From positions 1 through 64,000 of the forward strand of contig ARYC01000410.1 in the NCBI GenBank assembly GCA_000711775.1: 64,000 bases of DNA, written 5' to 3'. Positions 45,555-57,384 of this stretch are shown one piece after another; the stretch's first letter is position 1; every line of letters begins with the position of its first letter. The position numbers and the translations under genes were made by a program. This DNA is from Oxytricha trifallax. Its lineage: Eukaryota; Ciliophora; Spirotrichea; Sporadotrichida; Oxytrichidae. The notes beneath the pieces were generated by a model, which worked only from the letters and a program-made list of their open reading frames with translations, did no database searches and was not told the origin of the DNA.

Positions 45555-46282
45555 TCATACCTTAATTATGTAATAGTCAATGTTGCTAATATTCTCAATA
45601 AATGTAGATTTTGCTTTCTTAAAAAGTTATTTTCTTCTATTCTATTAGCAATCTGCTATATCTCCCAGTACAAAAAGGTATTCTATTATTATTGTATTAT
45701 GTTTTTTCACTGTGGATGAGTTACTCTCTCTAATGCTTATTTTAAAATCCTCAGCTACTGATATGACTGAGAGAATAATTAATCTGTTAATAATTCAGTG
45801 CATGCTCACATTTCAACGTGTGATTTATTACTGATCTTTAACTGCTTATTCAAATAAGAACAGGATCAGATTCTAATTGAGCAAGTGATAATCTAATCTT
45901 GTGTAATTCATATAATACTGGATAATACAGTTATTATATATTTATAATGTCTTTCTCTAACAGTATCAGCTCTACAGAAATGGTTATAACATACTCATTT
46001 CACTCATTATGTTATTTAGAATATACTTTAAACATGCAAAATAAGGCATTTACCCTTTATATGTCCATTCTAAAACAAATTCAGACAAAAATGGTTACAT
46101 TACAAGTTAACTCCTTAAGGTAATCAATGAAAAGATTTATTCTTTTGTAATTGTAATTGACTATTATTCTGTATCTCAATATATGCCAAGTATCTCTATG
46201 CAACAGCTATTTTACTACTATCTAGAGCTGCTAGTTGGAGGTTACCAACCAAAAAGTCCTCATTTAAAGCAATATTCTTCAT
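45555..46282 (-). CDS. Unknown protein Q in at least two segments
   Basis: ATG 46282 opens MKNIALNEDFLVGNLQLAAL, then DSSKIAVAQRYLAYIEIQNN, to TGA 46126-46124 (52 codons). A later minus-strand frame (about 45812 to TGA 45557-45555) reads SVAEDFKISIRESNSSTVKK, IIIEYLFVLGDIADCQQNRR, KQLFKKAKSTFIENISNIDY. Both look like one helical protein separated by A+T-rich DNA that could be an intron or an eliminated segment. No family is recognised. Confidence 0.4.
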
Positions 46283-46289
46283 GATACTT

Positions 46290-48915
46290 CATCTTATGCT
46301 ATAATTAGGCAAGTTTCGCTATTATTTAACAATTAAAAAGAAAGTTAATGATATTGATGATAGATTATGAGATTATTCATTAGACTAAAATTGCAGTTTT
46401 GATTTGAAGATTATTTTGACAGTAAGTAGTTTATTTCAGAGTTCTTCTGCTTCTATATAACTTTAAATTAAACCACAAATTATTATATTAATCTTACACT
46501 GTAAATCATAATTTCTCTTCCAAAAAACTTATTTATAATTGTTTCCCAAATCAATAATCTCATTATTTATCTTCATTTTGGTTGGACTAGGTTTTACTTA
46601 AATTGAAGGTGTTCTTTCAGTTCAAACATAGAAAGCTTATTTGCTTAATTATTTTTAATTATATTAATTACTATATTTAGAGTAAATCAACAAGAACAAA
46701 TTTTAAAGATGTGAAGTAATAGGACCAATAAATTTTCAATGACTTAACATATACAAATTTATATTGAATAGTATTTAAATTTTACTAATATTCTTGCCAT
46801 ACTAAACCACTGTGAATTACTACAAGATATCATAATAGTTTAGTTTTAATATAATATATTCATATATATACATATATATAAATATGAAACTATGAAATAA
46901 AATAGATTAAGTGAATGAGAATAACAATTACTTGCAAATCAGTAGAAACATCGTAAATTTCAACACTGTCAAAGATTATAGGCAGATTTAAATTCAAACT
47001 ATGCAGGATACATTAATCAAATCAATTCTGATTTAAATAGTTGCAGAGAGTTACCGAATATAATTAAAATGATTTTACTAAATATTGTTAAAGCTATTAA
47101 TTGGAGTATATTTTATTATACAAGTGGATAGATTGAAATAATATGAGTGGCATACAAATGAAAAGGTGAATATTAATAGATATTTTTTATTATTTATAAA
47201 AAAAAGTGTCTGCAACTTGAACCTCAGTATTATAGAATATAAATCATTTAGTCTAAAATTGAAAGTGGAGGGACGAACATTGAGTAATTACCTACTTAAC
47301 GAATGAAATAGCAAGAAATACTGTGAAATAAGCATTTAAAGTACAGTTTATTACAAGCTTAAAATGAAAATAGGTTTATAAAAAACATAAATAAAGCCGC
47401 TAACATTAAATTTCTAGATTTAATTAATCATAATAGGGATAATTGGGCATATTACTAAGATAACTATGTCCAATTTTTTGTTAAGATAACACTTATGATA
47501 CTGCAAATATTACACAGAATATTTAATATTACAAAGTCTCATGCAGTTATGCAATTAAATTATTGATAACCAAAGCAGTATAGAATGACTTATAATTAAT
47601 AATAATAATATACTAATAATGTAATCACATTAACTCCCCCCATTAAATTAGTAAATAATTCATGTTAATAAGTAAGAAACTAATCCTACTCATAATGTTA
47701 ATCTTCAGTCGTTATTCATAAGCACCTATGTTCCCAGTAGTAGAATTCAATGAAGTTTTAAATTTTACTAATTTGAGTTTCTGTTAGTGAATCTTTCAGT
47801 GTCTATTCTTGCTATGCTAGCCATTTTTATAACAACAATGACTTCTTTAAAGTCTAATAATCTCAACATCAATCTTATCTTTTGGTTTTAAATGAGTATA
47901 ATGAAGTAATAATAGTAATTTTCTGAATTTGAGTTTCCTTACTATTGCAAATTGTAGATGTTTTATAGTGAATATCTGATGCCTGCGTTTATATGGATTA
48001 AAATGTTGAGAATTGTTAGTGCTAGGATAACTCCCAGTATATCTACCCACTTAACTCTTAAAGTTAGGAATGATTTGCTATCATTCCAACAACATAAATG
48101 GGCTACCAATAATGGGAACTCACTTAGTATTTGATAATGTTTTGTAAATTGACTATTTCTCACACCTTAAATATTGTGTATTATTTAAATTTTATAAATG
48201 TGCAATTTTTTAATTTAAAATTGCTTTAAAATATCCTAATAGTTCTGGATTAAAATATCTATTAAACTTATCCAATATTTATGCTGATGAGAGATCTAGA
48301 TTTCTTATGATTTCTTCTCGGAATACTGTAAATATATTCAGTAAAATTATTAAAAACTGTCAAAGAATGAATAAATAATTAAAAATAGATAAATTTAATC
48401 AAAATTTAATCGTAGCATTTTGTTGCAATTAAACCCATAAATAAAGAAAAGAAAATAAATTTTTATTATATTTTATTAAATAAATTAGAAAGCCTTTATA
48501 ATTAAATTAAATTTCATATATTTATCTTCATAAATTATGGTTTACCAAACTCTAAGTATAGTGAAACTATAATTATCTATAATATAAATGGCATATTAAA
48601 CTAGTGAGATATTTCACTAGTAATATTTATAAATACAGGTAATTGATGAACCAATAAATCTAAAAACAATTAGTTTATGTGCAAATATTACCTAAGTTGG
48701 ATAAGAACACCTCTAATCAGCTCGTTAAATTAATAAAAAAGAAAATAAAATTTAATAATAATTATAATTTTGTATTTCCAAAATAGATATAGTATTTATA
48801 AAATTTATAGGAGGAATGCTTATTCAATCTTATCATTAAATATATATCATGAGAATATGATAACTAGATATTAAATATGATATATTGTTTCATAACAGAT
48901 AAATAGAATTATCTG
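46290..48915. other. AT-rich stretch with doubtful ORFs at 47830-48165
   Basis: Two overlapping minus-strand frames at 47847-48163 (for example NPYKRRHQIFTIKHLQFAIV) might be part of a gene. An isolated C6 run is at 47636-47641. Otherwise filler. Confidence 0.35.
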
Positions 48916-48918
48916 TTT

Positions 48919-49335
48919 TCAGTTCCAATTGGCCTTATTCGTATTGTAGAATTATCTTAAGACTATATTTAACTAAATATTCATTAGGATGGTATTTTTA
49001 ATAATAATAGTTTGCTCTTATTATTTGTATTTCATTTAACAGTTGTAACTTTATACAAGTGCTCTCATATGCTCCATAATGTTATCGATATGTAATATTA
49101 TTGAGTCCTGGTCCTCGGTTTTAAGCAAGTCTGTTGCTTCAGCTGAAAGTTGAGTCGGTATCTAAAGCTCTACTTTGAAGTTTTTAATTTGAATCTAGAT
49201 ACTACTAATTACAATTTAATTACAAATTACCTGTGGAAACGATGTGGGAGTGTACTATAATTTCTCTAGTTAAATCCTTTGTTATTGACTGTACCTTATG
49301 TCAAACAAGTGTGGTCTTGAAAATTTTTAGACTTG
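48919..49335 (-). CDS. Unknown protein S
   Basis: The minus-strand frame is open throughout: FSRPHLFDIRYSQQQRIQLE, KLQYTPTSFPQ, IKNFKVELQIPTQLSAEATD, LLKTEDQDSIILHIDNIMEH, MRALVQSYNCQMKYKQQEQ, ending NTNKANWN and TGA 48921-48919. Roughly ten Gln codons are TAA/TAG. A 36-nt A+T-rich piece with GT...AG ends (49230-49195) sits inside and could be a tiny intron; retained, it also keeps the frame. The start is not fixed. Helical, charged protein; no family recognised. Confidence 0.5.
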
Positions 49336-49400
49336 ATAGTTTTACTAATTATATAACATTCTTTAAATAATGAATTTGATAAATATGTCATTAATTTTAG

Positions 49401-49664
49401 TTGAGAAAGTGTGGGTATCACTATAACATGTTTGTTAGTGAGAGAGACACAGATGCAATATATTATTCTTACAAGTCTAAATTTAACTTAATTTAGGACT
49501 ATAAACCCAATATTTTCATTCCTTTTATATTCAATGAGATTGTTCAACTATTCTTCTTGGATATATTTTCAAGACATTGTTTTGAATATCTAAATAATTT
49601 ATGGACTAAAGATGTCGATTTTATGGATTATTGTGAAAATTTTAGAGTTCCGATGTTAAGTTGA
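49401..49664 (+). CDS. Unknown coding segment T
   Basis: One plus-strand frame of 87 codons: CGYHYNMFVSERDTDAIYYS, YKSKFNLIQDYKPNIFIPFI, FNEIVQLFFLDIFSRHCFEY, LNNLWTKDVDFMDYCENFRV, ending PMLS-TGA at 49662. TTTTAG lies immediately before the first codon, as at an intron acceptor. The composition is strongly protein-like. It probably represents the last exon or segment of a gene. It lies head-to-head with S. Confidence 0.45.
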
Positions 49665-49669
49665 TATTT

Positions 49670-51170
49670 ATTATAATTTTTAGTCAATCTTCCAAATGAC
49701 ATTTTATTATGACTTTTCTTAAAAATACATTTTATTTCATTTATCAGCTAATTAACTTGACTTTATATAATAAGGCATTCAATATCATTTCATTGTTGAA
49801 TCTTATTCCATATTTGAACAATTTCTAGGGTATAGTCATATAAACTATATAATATTAGGCAATAAAAAGTGAGAGACTTTTGTAATTTCATAAATAAACT
49901 ACCGTAAAATTATGATTATAAACAAAATGCGGCATAAAATGTGAATACATAGAATAAACAGCATGTAAATTTTTGCTTTACATTATCATTAAACACCACC
50001 ATACTTGAAATGTTCATCAGCGATCATATATTATTATACAATATTAAAAGAGAAGTTATTTGCTTATAATTCACGCTGAGTATATTTATTGACCTCTAAA
50101 CTACTTTATTAGGCAAAGAATACAGTGCAGTACTGACCCCAAAACAGATAATTACTAAATTTATTTGCATTTAAGTATGAAAGTCATAATTAGTTTCATG
50201 GAGGCAATACTCACAGCAGAAAGTAAATAAGTAATGTTATGATATATATAAAGCTTATAAATTAAGATGAATAAAGTAAATTAATATTTTATATTTTATC
50301 AATTCGTTAGAGAGCACTCAAATAAGTTCAATTGAAAGATAATAGAGTGAGGTTTTCTTAAATATAATGGTGAAATATTCACATTTACAATTTTGTAGTA
50401 ATTTATTCTTGCCAAGAAGACTTTTCCATTACTATTGCATTTGCAATAGGTTTAAATATTATGTAAGAGGGACTTTGTCAAACATTAAATATGATGGATT
50501 GTAATTTAACCTAAATGAAGAGCAATATTTCTGAATATTAATTGTGAAAAGTTTAGGAAAACGCTTTATAAGTATAAAATTCATGAATAATAATATGAAA
50601 TATTCAAGTAATAGGAGGAATTGTACAGCTCAACACAGTAATTGCAATAATATTTTATAGGATCGGAGAAGAAAACATCTTCTTAAATATTAAATAATTC
50701 TACTGCAAAATTAAGTCATATTAGATATAGCTACTAAGCATTTGTCTTATTTGATAATATTTTTACTTCCTTTAAATTATAGTCCATGATAGAATCTACC
50801 AAGAGAAAGTGTAGCATATAAAGTGAATTAACAAGCTGATTTATGGATTATATTATTACGAATTATAAACTTAAAATATTATTTACATTGATTTAACAAT
50901 GAATTAAGTAGATTCTTTTTGAGATTATCATTTTGGAGACACCTTTCAATTATCTACTTCATATTGTAGCGAGATTTCATTGTATGAATAAACCCTGCAG
51001 CTATTTATATTAAAAAATATCATATCTGTTATTTATCTCAACCTCATTCTTTTATGGTTACTCATCCACCTCTACAAATTATTTAATAAAATAATATAAA
51101 TGATTATTTTACTATGAAACAATAATTCAGAAGTTAAAATGATTAAATTGCAGGTTAGTAATAATTATAG
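49670..51170. other. AT-rich stretch, nothing recognised
   Basis: No convincing frame, repeat or RNA gene. Confidence 0.45.
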
Positions 51171-51174
51171 CAAT

Positions 51175-51492
51175 ATGTCAGCAGTACTACTAGGCAAAGT
51201 AGAAGTTACTAAAGTGAGCGACAAAGAGGAGGTATTATCAGTGGAGAGAACTCACTTGGAGTGTTAAGGAATCTAATGCTACACAGCAAATTAGTAAATC
51301 AGTGCAAAGCATCTCGTTGAAACATATACTAAAAGTTATTAACATTATATAACTATAATTGATTCTGGTTATATATCAACAATTTCACTACTACAATAGA
51401 AATGCTAAGTGTTTCAAGCATTATCAACACAAATATTGATACCCAGGTTGATCAAAGAGGCACGTTGGGAACTCTATTCTCGTTAGAACTGA
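51175..51492 (+). CDS. Unknown protein R (105 aa)
   Basis: ATG 51175 to TGA 51490 in one frame: MSAVLLGKVEVTKVSDKEEV, LSVERTHLECQGIQCYTANQ, KHLVETYTKSYQHYITIIDS, VFQALSTQILIPRLIKEARW. Eight Gln codons are TAA/TAG. The upstream 100 bp are very A+T-rich. The N-terminal half is more convincing than the C-terminal half. No family is recognised. Confidence 0.45.
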
Positions 51493-51499
51493 TGGGCTA

Positions 51500-52820
51500 T
51501 TTATTCACCAATAGCAATTGACTTTTTCATCATCATAAGAATATACCATGTATATTTTACAAAAAGATTTGTTTATATTATGTATATTAATTACATTGTT
51601 GCATAGTTATTATCAGTGAAGCTGGTACAAGTGGCTTTTTACTTTGAGGTTGCACTTTCAATTTGTGCCTCACGTTTAATTAGAGCTTACCCTTACCTTT
51701 TATTTATTTGAAAATACCACCAATAAAATAGCTTTACAATGTGAAGCTTCTTTTTTAGTAAATAAACATATATTTAAAGTCATTTTATAATATAGAATTT
51801 GCATGAAGTGAATAAAACAATTTCAATGTAAACATAAATAAAATTGATAAATTAATCCATTTTGAGTTCAATATAAATAAATAAATATAAATAAATTATC
51901 AATTTTCATGAATAATAATGGCCTATATAAAGAAGCAAGTTGCTTTAGATAAAGCTTTTTTTAATAAATTATTAGCGGTAAGTTGATTAACCAGATCAAT
52001 TTGAATGTCATTGAGGGGATATTTGGTAGAGATAACGGTAAAATAAATCAAAGAAATTGGAAAAATTAACTGAAAAAAAAGAATTGTTCAATAAATAACC
52101 AAATTAATACATTATTGAAAGAATTCATTGAGTATAGACATAGTTAAATATAAATGTACTAGGTGTAAATATTATTTATATTCAAATGTGATTTATCAAA
52201 ATGTCCCATCATAAATGCAGATATTAAGTAAATATTAGCTATACTTCTTATATGGCTTTTGAAAATCTAGTACTTTTATATTATTAGATTCAGTTTATTT
52301 TAGTTAGATTGGAGAGCATTTATTGAAAACATATTAATAAAATCTATAGCAACATAATCTTAAAACACTATAATTTTATAACAATATACATATCTAAAGA
52401 TTTAAAATATTATCAAACTCATATATTATGCTAATAAATAGTTATAACATTGATATCTCTGGGAATCTAATATCTATAATATGTTATAAACTAATAAAAG
52501 TCAATATCTTATGGATAATATTTATTGATAATTGTTAAAAGCTGTCGGTTACTGTATGTTTATTTGTTGTTTCACTCACTTGAATTTTGACTTTCACTTA
52601 TCTTTTGCTTATTCTTGCATGATTGATTCTTCTTTATCATTCAAATTTATGCATCCTCAGGGGAAAGCCTGTAAAAGTGATGGCAATGATTGAAGTGTCA
52701 ACTTAGTGTGGCAATAATCAAAATATGTTTTTTATTTTTAGCATATAAAGGCACTTAAGCTCATTAATTTATATAAACTTGCCAAATCTATAAGGGAATT
52801 CTCATATTTTCAGTATCTTC
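51500..52820. other. AT-rich stretch with possible exon/intron signals near the next gene
   Basis: 52560-52720 is less A+T-rich and could be a 5' exon or leader. TTTTTAG at about 52733-52741 and TTTTCAG at 52806-52812 resemble intron acceptors. Otherwise nothing recognised. Confidence 0.3.
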
Positions 52821-52826
52821 TCCTTC

Positions 52827-53321
52827 ATGAGCCAAGTAGTAGATGCTGTCTTACTCATCAACTATGAGGATAAACTAAGCGAAGTTTTTTATTATAATCT
52901 CACAGAGATCCGCTAAGTTTTATGTGTCTTAGATTACTTGCGTGAAAACTTTTTCATTAACCTCACTATATCTTTGACAAATTTCTAGTTTTCTTAACAT
53001 AATCTCTTCATAATTCTTGTCAAATATAAGTTGAGGAATGTACCGCATCTAAAAATGAGGCCAATGAGAATTTTTAGGCTTATTTTGTTGAAAAATTTGT
53101 ATGATTCTAAATTGTCAATTAATAAAAAGGACTGTGTTAGCTCATAAGTTGCTTAGCTATTCCTTTTTATGAGTCCCTCAAGAAAGTAAATGCAGAATCA
53201 TATGTTGAGTTTAAACCATAAATTTTTTAAGTATTTCAGATTACATAATCTCCAACTAAAGATAAAATTTTAAAGTAAAATATTAAATATATGTGTTATA
53301 TCTTTTGGAGTGTCTAAATGA
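52827..53321 (+). CDS. Unknown protein I (164 aa)
   Basis: ATG 52827 to TGA 53319, a single uninterrupted frame: MSQVVDAVLLINYEDKLSEV, FYYNLTEIRQVLCVLDYLRE, NFFINLTISLTNFQ, then a basic second half (KYKLRNVPHLKMRPMRIFRL, MSPSRKQMQNH). Seven Gln codons are TAA/TAG. The first 60 residues look convincingly coding; the last third grades into A+T-rich sequence. No family is recognised. It lies just left of element J. Confidence 0.45.
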
Positions 53322-53530
53322 TATGAAAAATATATTATTAATTAATGTGGTTAATAGTATATAACAGTATTGATGGATTAAAGTATATAAAAAGTAATTA
53401 TTACTTAACCTAGCATTTTTTAGGAAGGGACTTTCTTATATATAAAGAGATATATTTTTATCAATCAAAGCTTCAGTTCTTGAATTTGACTAGAAATGAT
53501 TTTATATATAGTGAAGACTGAAATGTATTA

Positions 53531-54666
53531 TTAATAAAATACATTAAAAATGGTAAACAAGAGAATGCTAAATACAGATTTAAATTCTGTTCATTTGTAA
53601 CTGTGAGTAATTTTATAAATTTTAATTTAAGTTTAATTATTATTACTTAAAATAAATATGTACATTATACTATTTAAATTATATACACTTGTCGTATAAA
53701 TAAGCATTTGAGTTATCTGTTGTATTTTAAAATGCTCACTATATTATAATTGGAAGAATATCAGATTGTTCTAAAAAACATTGAGTAGTTCCTCTACAGA
53801 TTCTCCAATTTTTTCACCAGTAATAAAAATTCCTTAGGTCTTTGGATAAACCAAGAATAGCGCTAGGAAATCAATAAATCTGGTTCAATTAGATTAATTT
53901 TCATTAATAAAAATGACTATGGTAGACGAAGCTAGGTAATGTTATTATGATCAACTGCTTCATAGAGAAAATACCAGATCTGGTGACTATTTACCAATGC
54001 ACCCCGGAGAGTAAATATATCCAGATTCCTGAGTAGTTTTTGGGCAAATAAGTCCTGTAATGTTTTATGACTCAATGATGGACTTTACTTTAATTTGTCA
54101 AGTTCACGAATACTCTCAATAATGTCAACAACTAAGTCGATTTCAGCATTTCTACCACAATAATAGCGTATTTTGCTAACGTAGATGGTATATTTATAAC
54201 TGAAGTTTCACAGTCTGTAAAGTTGTCAGCCTTAGCTAGAGTGCCTTCAACTAAGAGACTTAGTGCTGAGAGCTAGACCTTTGTTATTTACACCATCTAC
54301 CATGTAGGTTCTGTTTTCAAGTGCTTAATAAATGTGTAAAGTTCCCATATTAATGACTTCCTGAATACCAGTCACAACTTAGCAGATACCCTCAATGTTT
54401 ATTAATAATAACTTGTGGCTTGTTGTCATTTGCATTAAGAGCTCTCTTGGTTAAGTCTAAAATATGAGATTAATAACTCTAGGCAAGTGGCTAATTTGTT
54501 CAATAAAATGCTTTTAATAGCATATATAATTTCTAAATTAATTAATTTATATATAATCACGATCATAATAATTTCAAAGTGTTAAATTAGAGGCAGTTTC
54601 AAATGATATATTTTAAATCTGTATTTAAAATTTTCCTTTTTACTTATTTTAATGTATTTTATTTAA
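53531..54666 (-). mobile_element. 1.1-kb inverted-repeat element J with ends like element D
   Basis: The left end TTAATAAAATACATTAAAAA and right end (read inward) TTAAATAAAATACATTAAAA are inverted. The match continues for about 75 bp through TAAATACAGATTTAAA, TCATTTG and AACTG. The same 20-base terminus marks element D (6046-15203). Like D, it carries a minus-strand protein-like gene and no recognised transposase. Flanking duplication is not clear. Confidence 0.6.
53760..54490 (-). pseudogene. Unknown protein inside element J, frame broken
   Basis: Minus-strand pieces: TSHKLLLINIEGICQVVTGI, NMGTLHIYQALENRTYMVDG, VNNKGLALSTKSL, then one frame over VEGTLAKADNFTDCETSVIN. In another frame come YYCGRNAEIDLVVDIIESIR with ELDKLKQSPSLSHKTLQDLF, and finally ITGLICPKTTQESGYIYSPG, CIGKQSPDLVF. 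Gene-like composition contrasts with the flanks. At least three frame changes are present. I do not recognise the family. Confidence 0.45.
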
Positions 54667-54909
54667 AGTTTTAATAGGTCCAAGAGAAACAATACTATAA
54701 ACTCAAGACATCTTAAATAAAAAACTAATCATTATTATTTCAATCATTTTTTAAATTTGAATCTTATTCAACATTGCCTCTCTTTTGTAGACATATAATC
54801 CTTAAAAGTCACTTTTAGTTAAGAAAGTTAAGATGTGTTTAATGATTAAAATCAAATAAATTTAACACATCACTGTTTAATACTAAAATCAAACCATCAA
54901 TCTTAGTCG

Positions 54910-54960
54910 TGACGTAAACGTATCTGAGTGAGTTGACGTGGCAAATTACGTGACGTGGCA
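54910..54960. promoter_or_regulatory. TGACGTGGCA repeat cluster
   Basis: TGACGT at 54910-54915 and TGACGTGGCA at 54934-54943 and 54951-54960 lie just upstream of a GC-rich island. They resemble CRE/G-box-type bZIP sites; function is inferred from position only. Confidence 0.35.
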
Positions 54961-54979
54961 GTCGTGAAGTAGAAAACTT

Positions 54980-55500
54980 CGAAAAAACCAATCTCGCTAT
55001 CACCTAGTCTCCTCCTAAATTCAAGATATCGACCGGTTATAACCCGGGGACAGGGTTCGTAGAATTCAACCAGAGTGACAGAAGATGGAGAAAAACGCTT
55101 ACCGGTCCCACCGCTGCTGGGAAACGCAATCCCTGTCCTTTCGTTGTGGTAGCTTCAGTACCCTAACCCGGAGTGGGAAAAATATCCTTATTGTTGGCTT
55201 CAATGGTTTTCGTCTTCTCACTTTTGAAGGCAGAGCGTACCTTCATCCTGCTCCCTATTACCTAGGAAGCTGAACTCAAGCCAGTAGACACATCTAATGC
55301 AGAGAAATCCTAAGATAGAGCTCACTCGAAGAGTGTACGCTGACGAATTGAACCCCGTCGACTGGTCCCTCATGCGTTGCGCCAAGTAACTCCCTACCTG
55401 CCCTCGATAGGCCATCATAGTGTAGTAGAAGAAAGTTAAGATAAAATGAATAGATAATAAGATTTGAATGATTGGCAATATATATCCTCCAAGCATTTTT
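54980..55500. other. GC-rich island, probable macronuclear-destined segment; coding strand undecided
   Basis: About 500 bp much richer in G+C than both flanks, with sharp edges. The minus-strand frame from 55496 encodes 92 residues with a hydrophobic stretch ILPIIQILLSIHFILTFFYY, then YRGQVGSYLAQRMRDQSTGF. The plus-strand frame from 55085 encodes MEKNAYRSHRCWETQSLSFR, then 40 more residues. Neither is recognised. The minus-strand version could be a single-pass membrane protein. Confidence 0.4.
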
Positions 55501-55753
55501 AATTTAATGGCTAGGGAATATAGTTTCTCTCTTATTACTGTTAAAATTTAAGAAAACAATATATTGAAATAGATTAAATAGTCATTGCTATTTTTAAAAA
55601 GCAATTTGTTATATAATTAAAGAGTAATTTTTATTTAAATTATAGTATTGTTTAAATAAAACAATGCAAAATAGCAATTACTTTAAATATATTTGATTTA
55701 AACACTATGCTTATAAGCAATGTTATAAAATGATATATTGATTATAATCGCTC

Positions 55754-56500
55754 ATGGCATCAAAGCGGTTAATGCTTTATAACAGCGATGAGTCAGACGT
55801 CCAGCAAGTCACAAAGCGTATATGGATGAATATGGGTTTATTACAATTCAATTCATGATGCTTACTCAATCACAAAAAGAAACATCTCAAGGCCATTTAA
55901 AGATTTATGAGATTTCAACTGAACTAGCAGTACTTTACTTGACTTCATAAATACATTCAGAGATGCCAAAATTTATGAATAACTTGTTGTCAAAAAATTT
56001 GTTCTTCAAAATGTCATTGATGCGTTAGATATTCTTGGTCTAAGATGCAATTAAAATGTCAAAAGAAAATATTAATGATTCAAGCAAATTGATAAAAAAT
56101 GGGAGAATTTATTTAAAACATTGTTCTCTATGTTGCTAATGCTTTAGCTATACACAATTCAAACTAGTTAAATGTCTAGCCTCATTAAGCAAAAATATTT
56201 ATTGATGACTAAGAATTGATCGTTTTAATTATAACTAGTTTAAAAGAAATGTGGTATAGTTTTGAGTTTGAAATAGGAACTCTCAGGAATCCTAAGTTTC
56301 TTATGAAAAGGGGTAAGACTTCCTAGGAAGTGTTATAATAACGATAAAAATCTGTCAAAAACTCCTTTGCATTGTGAGGGCAGCATTGGGTCTACTCTCA
56401 TAGTAATCAATATTTAAAGTAGAGGAAAATACCTTCTAGCAAGAATTTCTTCAATTATAGATTTAGATAATAAGAAAAGACATGAAGAACACACCTTAAA
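55754..56500 (+). pseudogene. Degenerate kinase-like segment
   Basis: ATG 55754 opens MASKRLMLYNSDESDVQQVT. After frame changes, NIVLYVANALAIHNSNQLNV, QPHQAKIFIDDQELIVLI and later FEIGTLRNPKFL occur in one frame. Their order resembles the catalytic loop of a protein kinase (HxDxKPxNIFIDDxxxVxLID ... GTxxNP), but His-Arg-Asp and the Lys are not preserved. The similarity is faint. It may be a relic of a macronuclear gene or of another element-encoded kinase. Confidence 0.25.
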
Positions 56501-57384
56501 AAATGGTATGGAATGAAATGAGAAACAAAGATGATCGCATATATCAGATCATATGACAGATGATTATGCCAGACATTCCACTGTCCTAAAAAAGAGTATA
56601 CTGTTTAGAATTGTGTATTTATAATGAAGGACCTGTCACATTTATCCCCATTATTTAATTGCAAAACAATTATATAAAAATTATTTTAAAAAACTTAAGA
56701 ATTAAATTACACAGTAAATAATGGTGGATCTAAAATATATTGTCATAGAAAAACTTCTAAAATAGTCGAAGCATATTATATTTAAACGATGAGTAAGAAT
56801 CAAATTTACGTAAACATCCTAATATAAAAAAGCTATAACTAGAATGGTTGAAAGTAATACTGGGTTTTGTAGTGAATTGCGAATTGTGAGTGTCAATTGC
56901 GAACTATGAGTTTCATTTGAGAACTGTAGTAAAATTTTGAATTTAAAATAAAATACTAGTGTTATAATTAATAAAGCAAAATCTTTTAGGTGTAGACTTC
57001 TAATGAATTACAGGGTTCAAATCTATTGTATTGAAAAACTATTAATAGTAATTACAGGTTGGTATGTTAGACGCCAGCTCTTAGTATGAGGGGAAGCTTT
57101 CTCTATATCTTATTTAAACTATTTTTTTGTGAATTAAAATATTAAGATTTAAATTTTATCGTTTACTAATCATATATTGATAATTCCCTATGATTCAAAA
57201 ATTATAAGAATTTAGGAAACAGATTAATTTCAAATCAATAAACAGCTATTAAAACTTATTATTATTAAATAGTATCAATAAATTTTATTGGTATAAATAA
57301 TATAGTACTTTATTAAAAAGAATAAAATACTCAAGTTAGTTCTTATATTATAGATTACCTTAATAAAGATCCTAAGACCATCTC

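Noticed and set aside
55754..56500. A confident protein-kinase call
   Set aside because: Only spacing around FIDD and GTxxNP resembles a kinase; HRD and catalytic Lys are not visible, so it is kept as a weak pseudogene call.
57005..57030. Second B-box-like string GGGTTCAAATC
   Set aside because: No cloverleaf partner sequences nearby.
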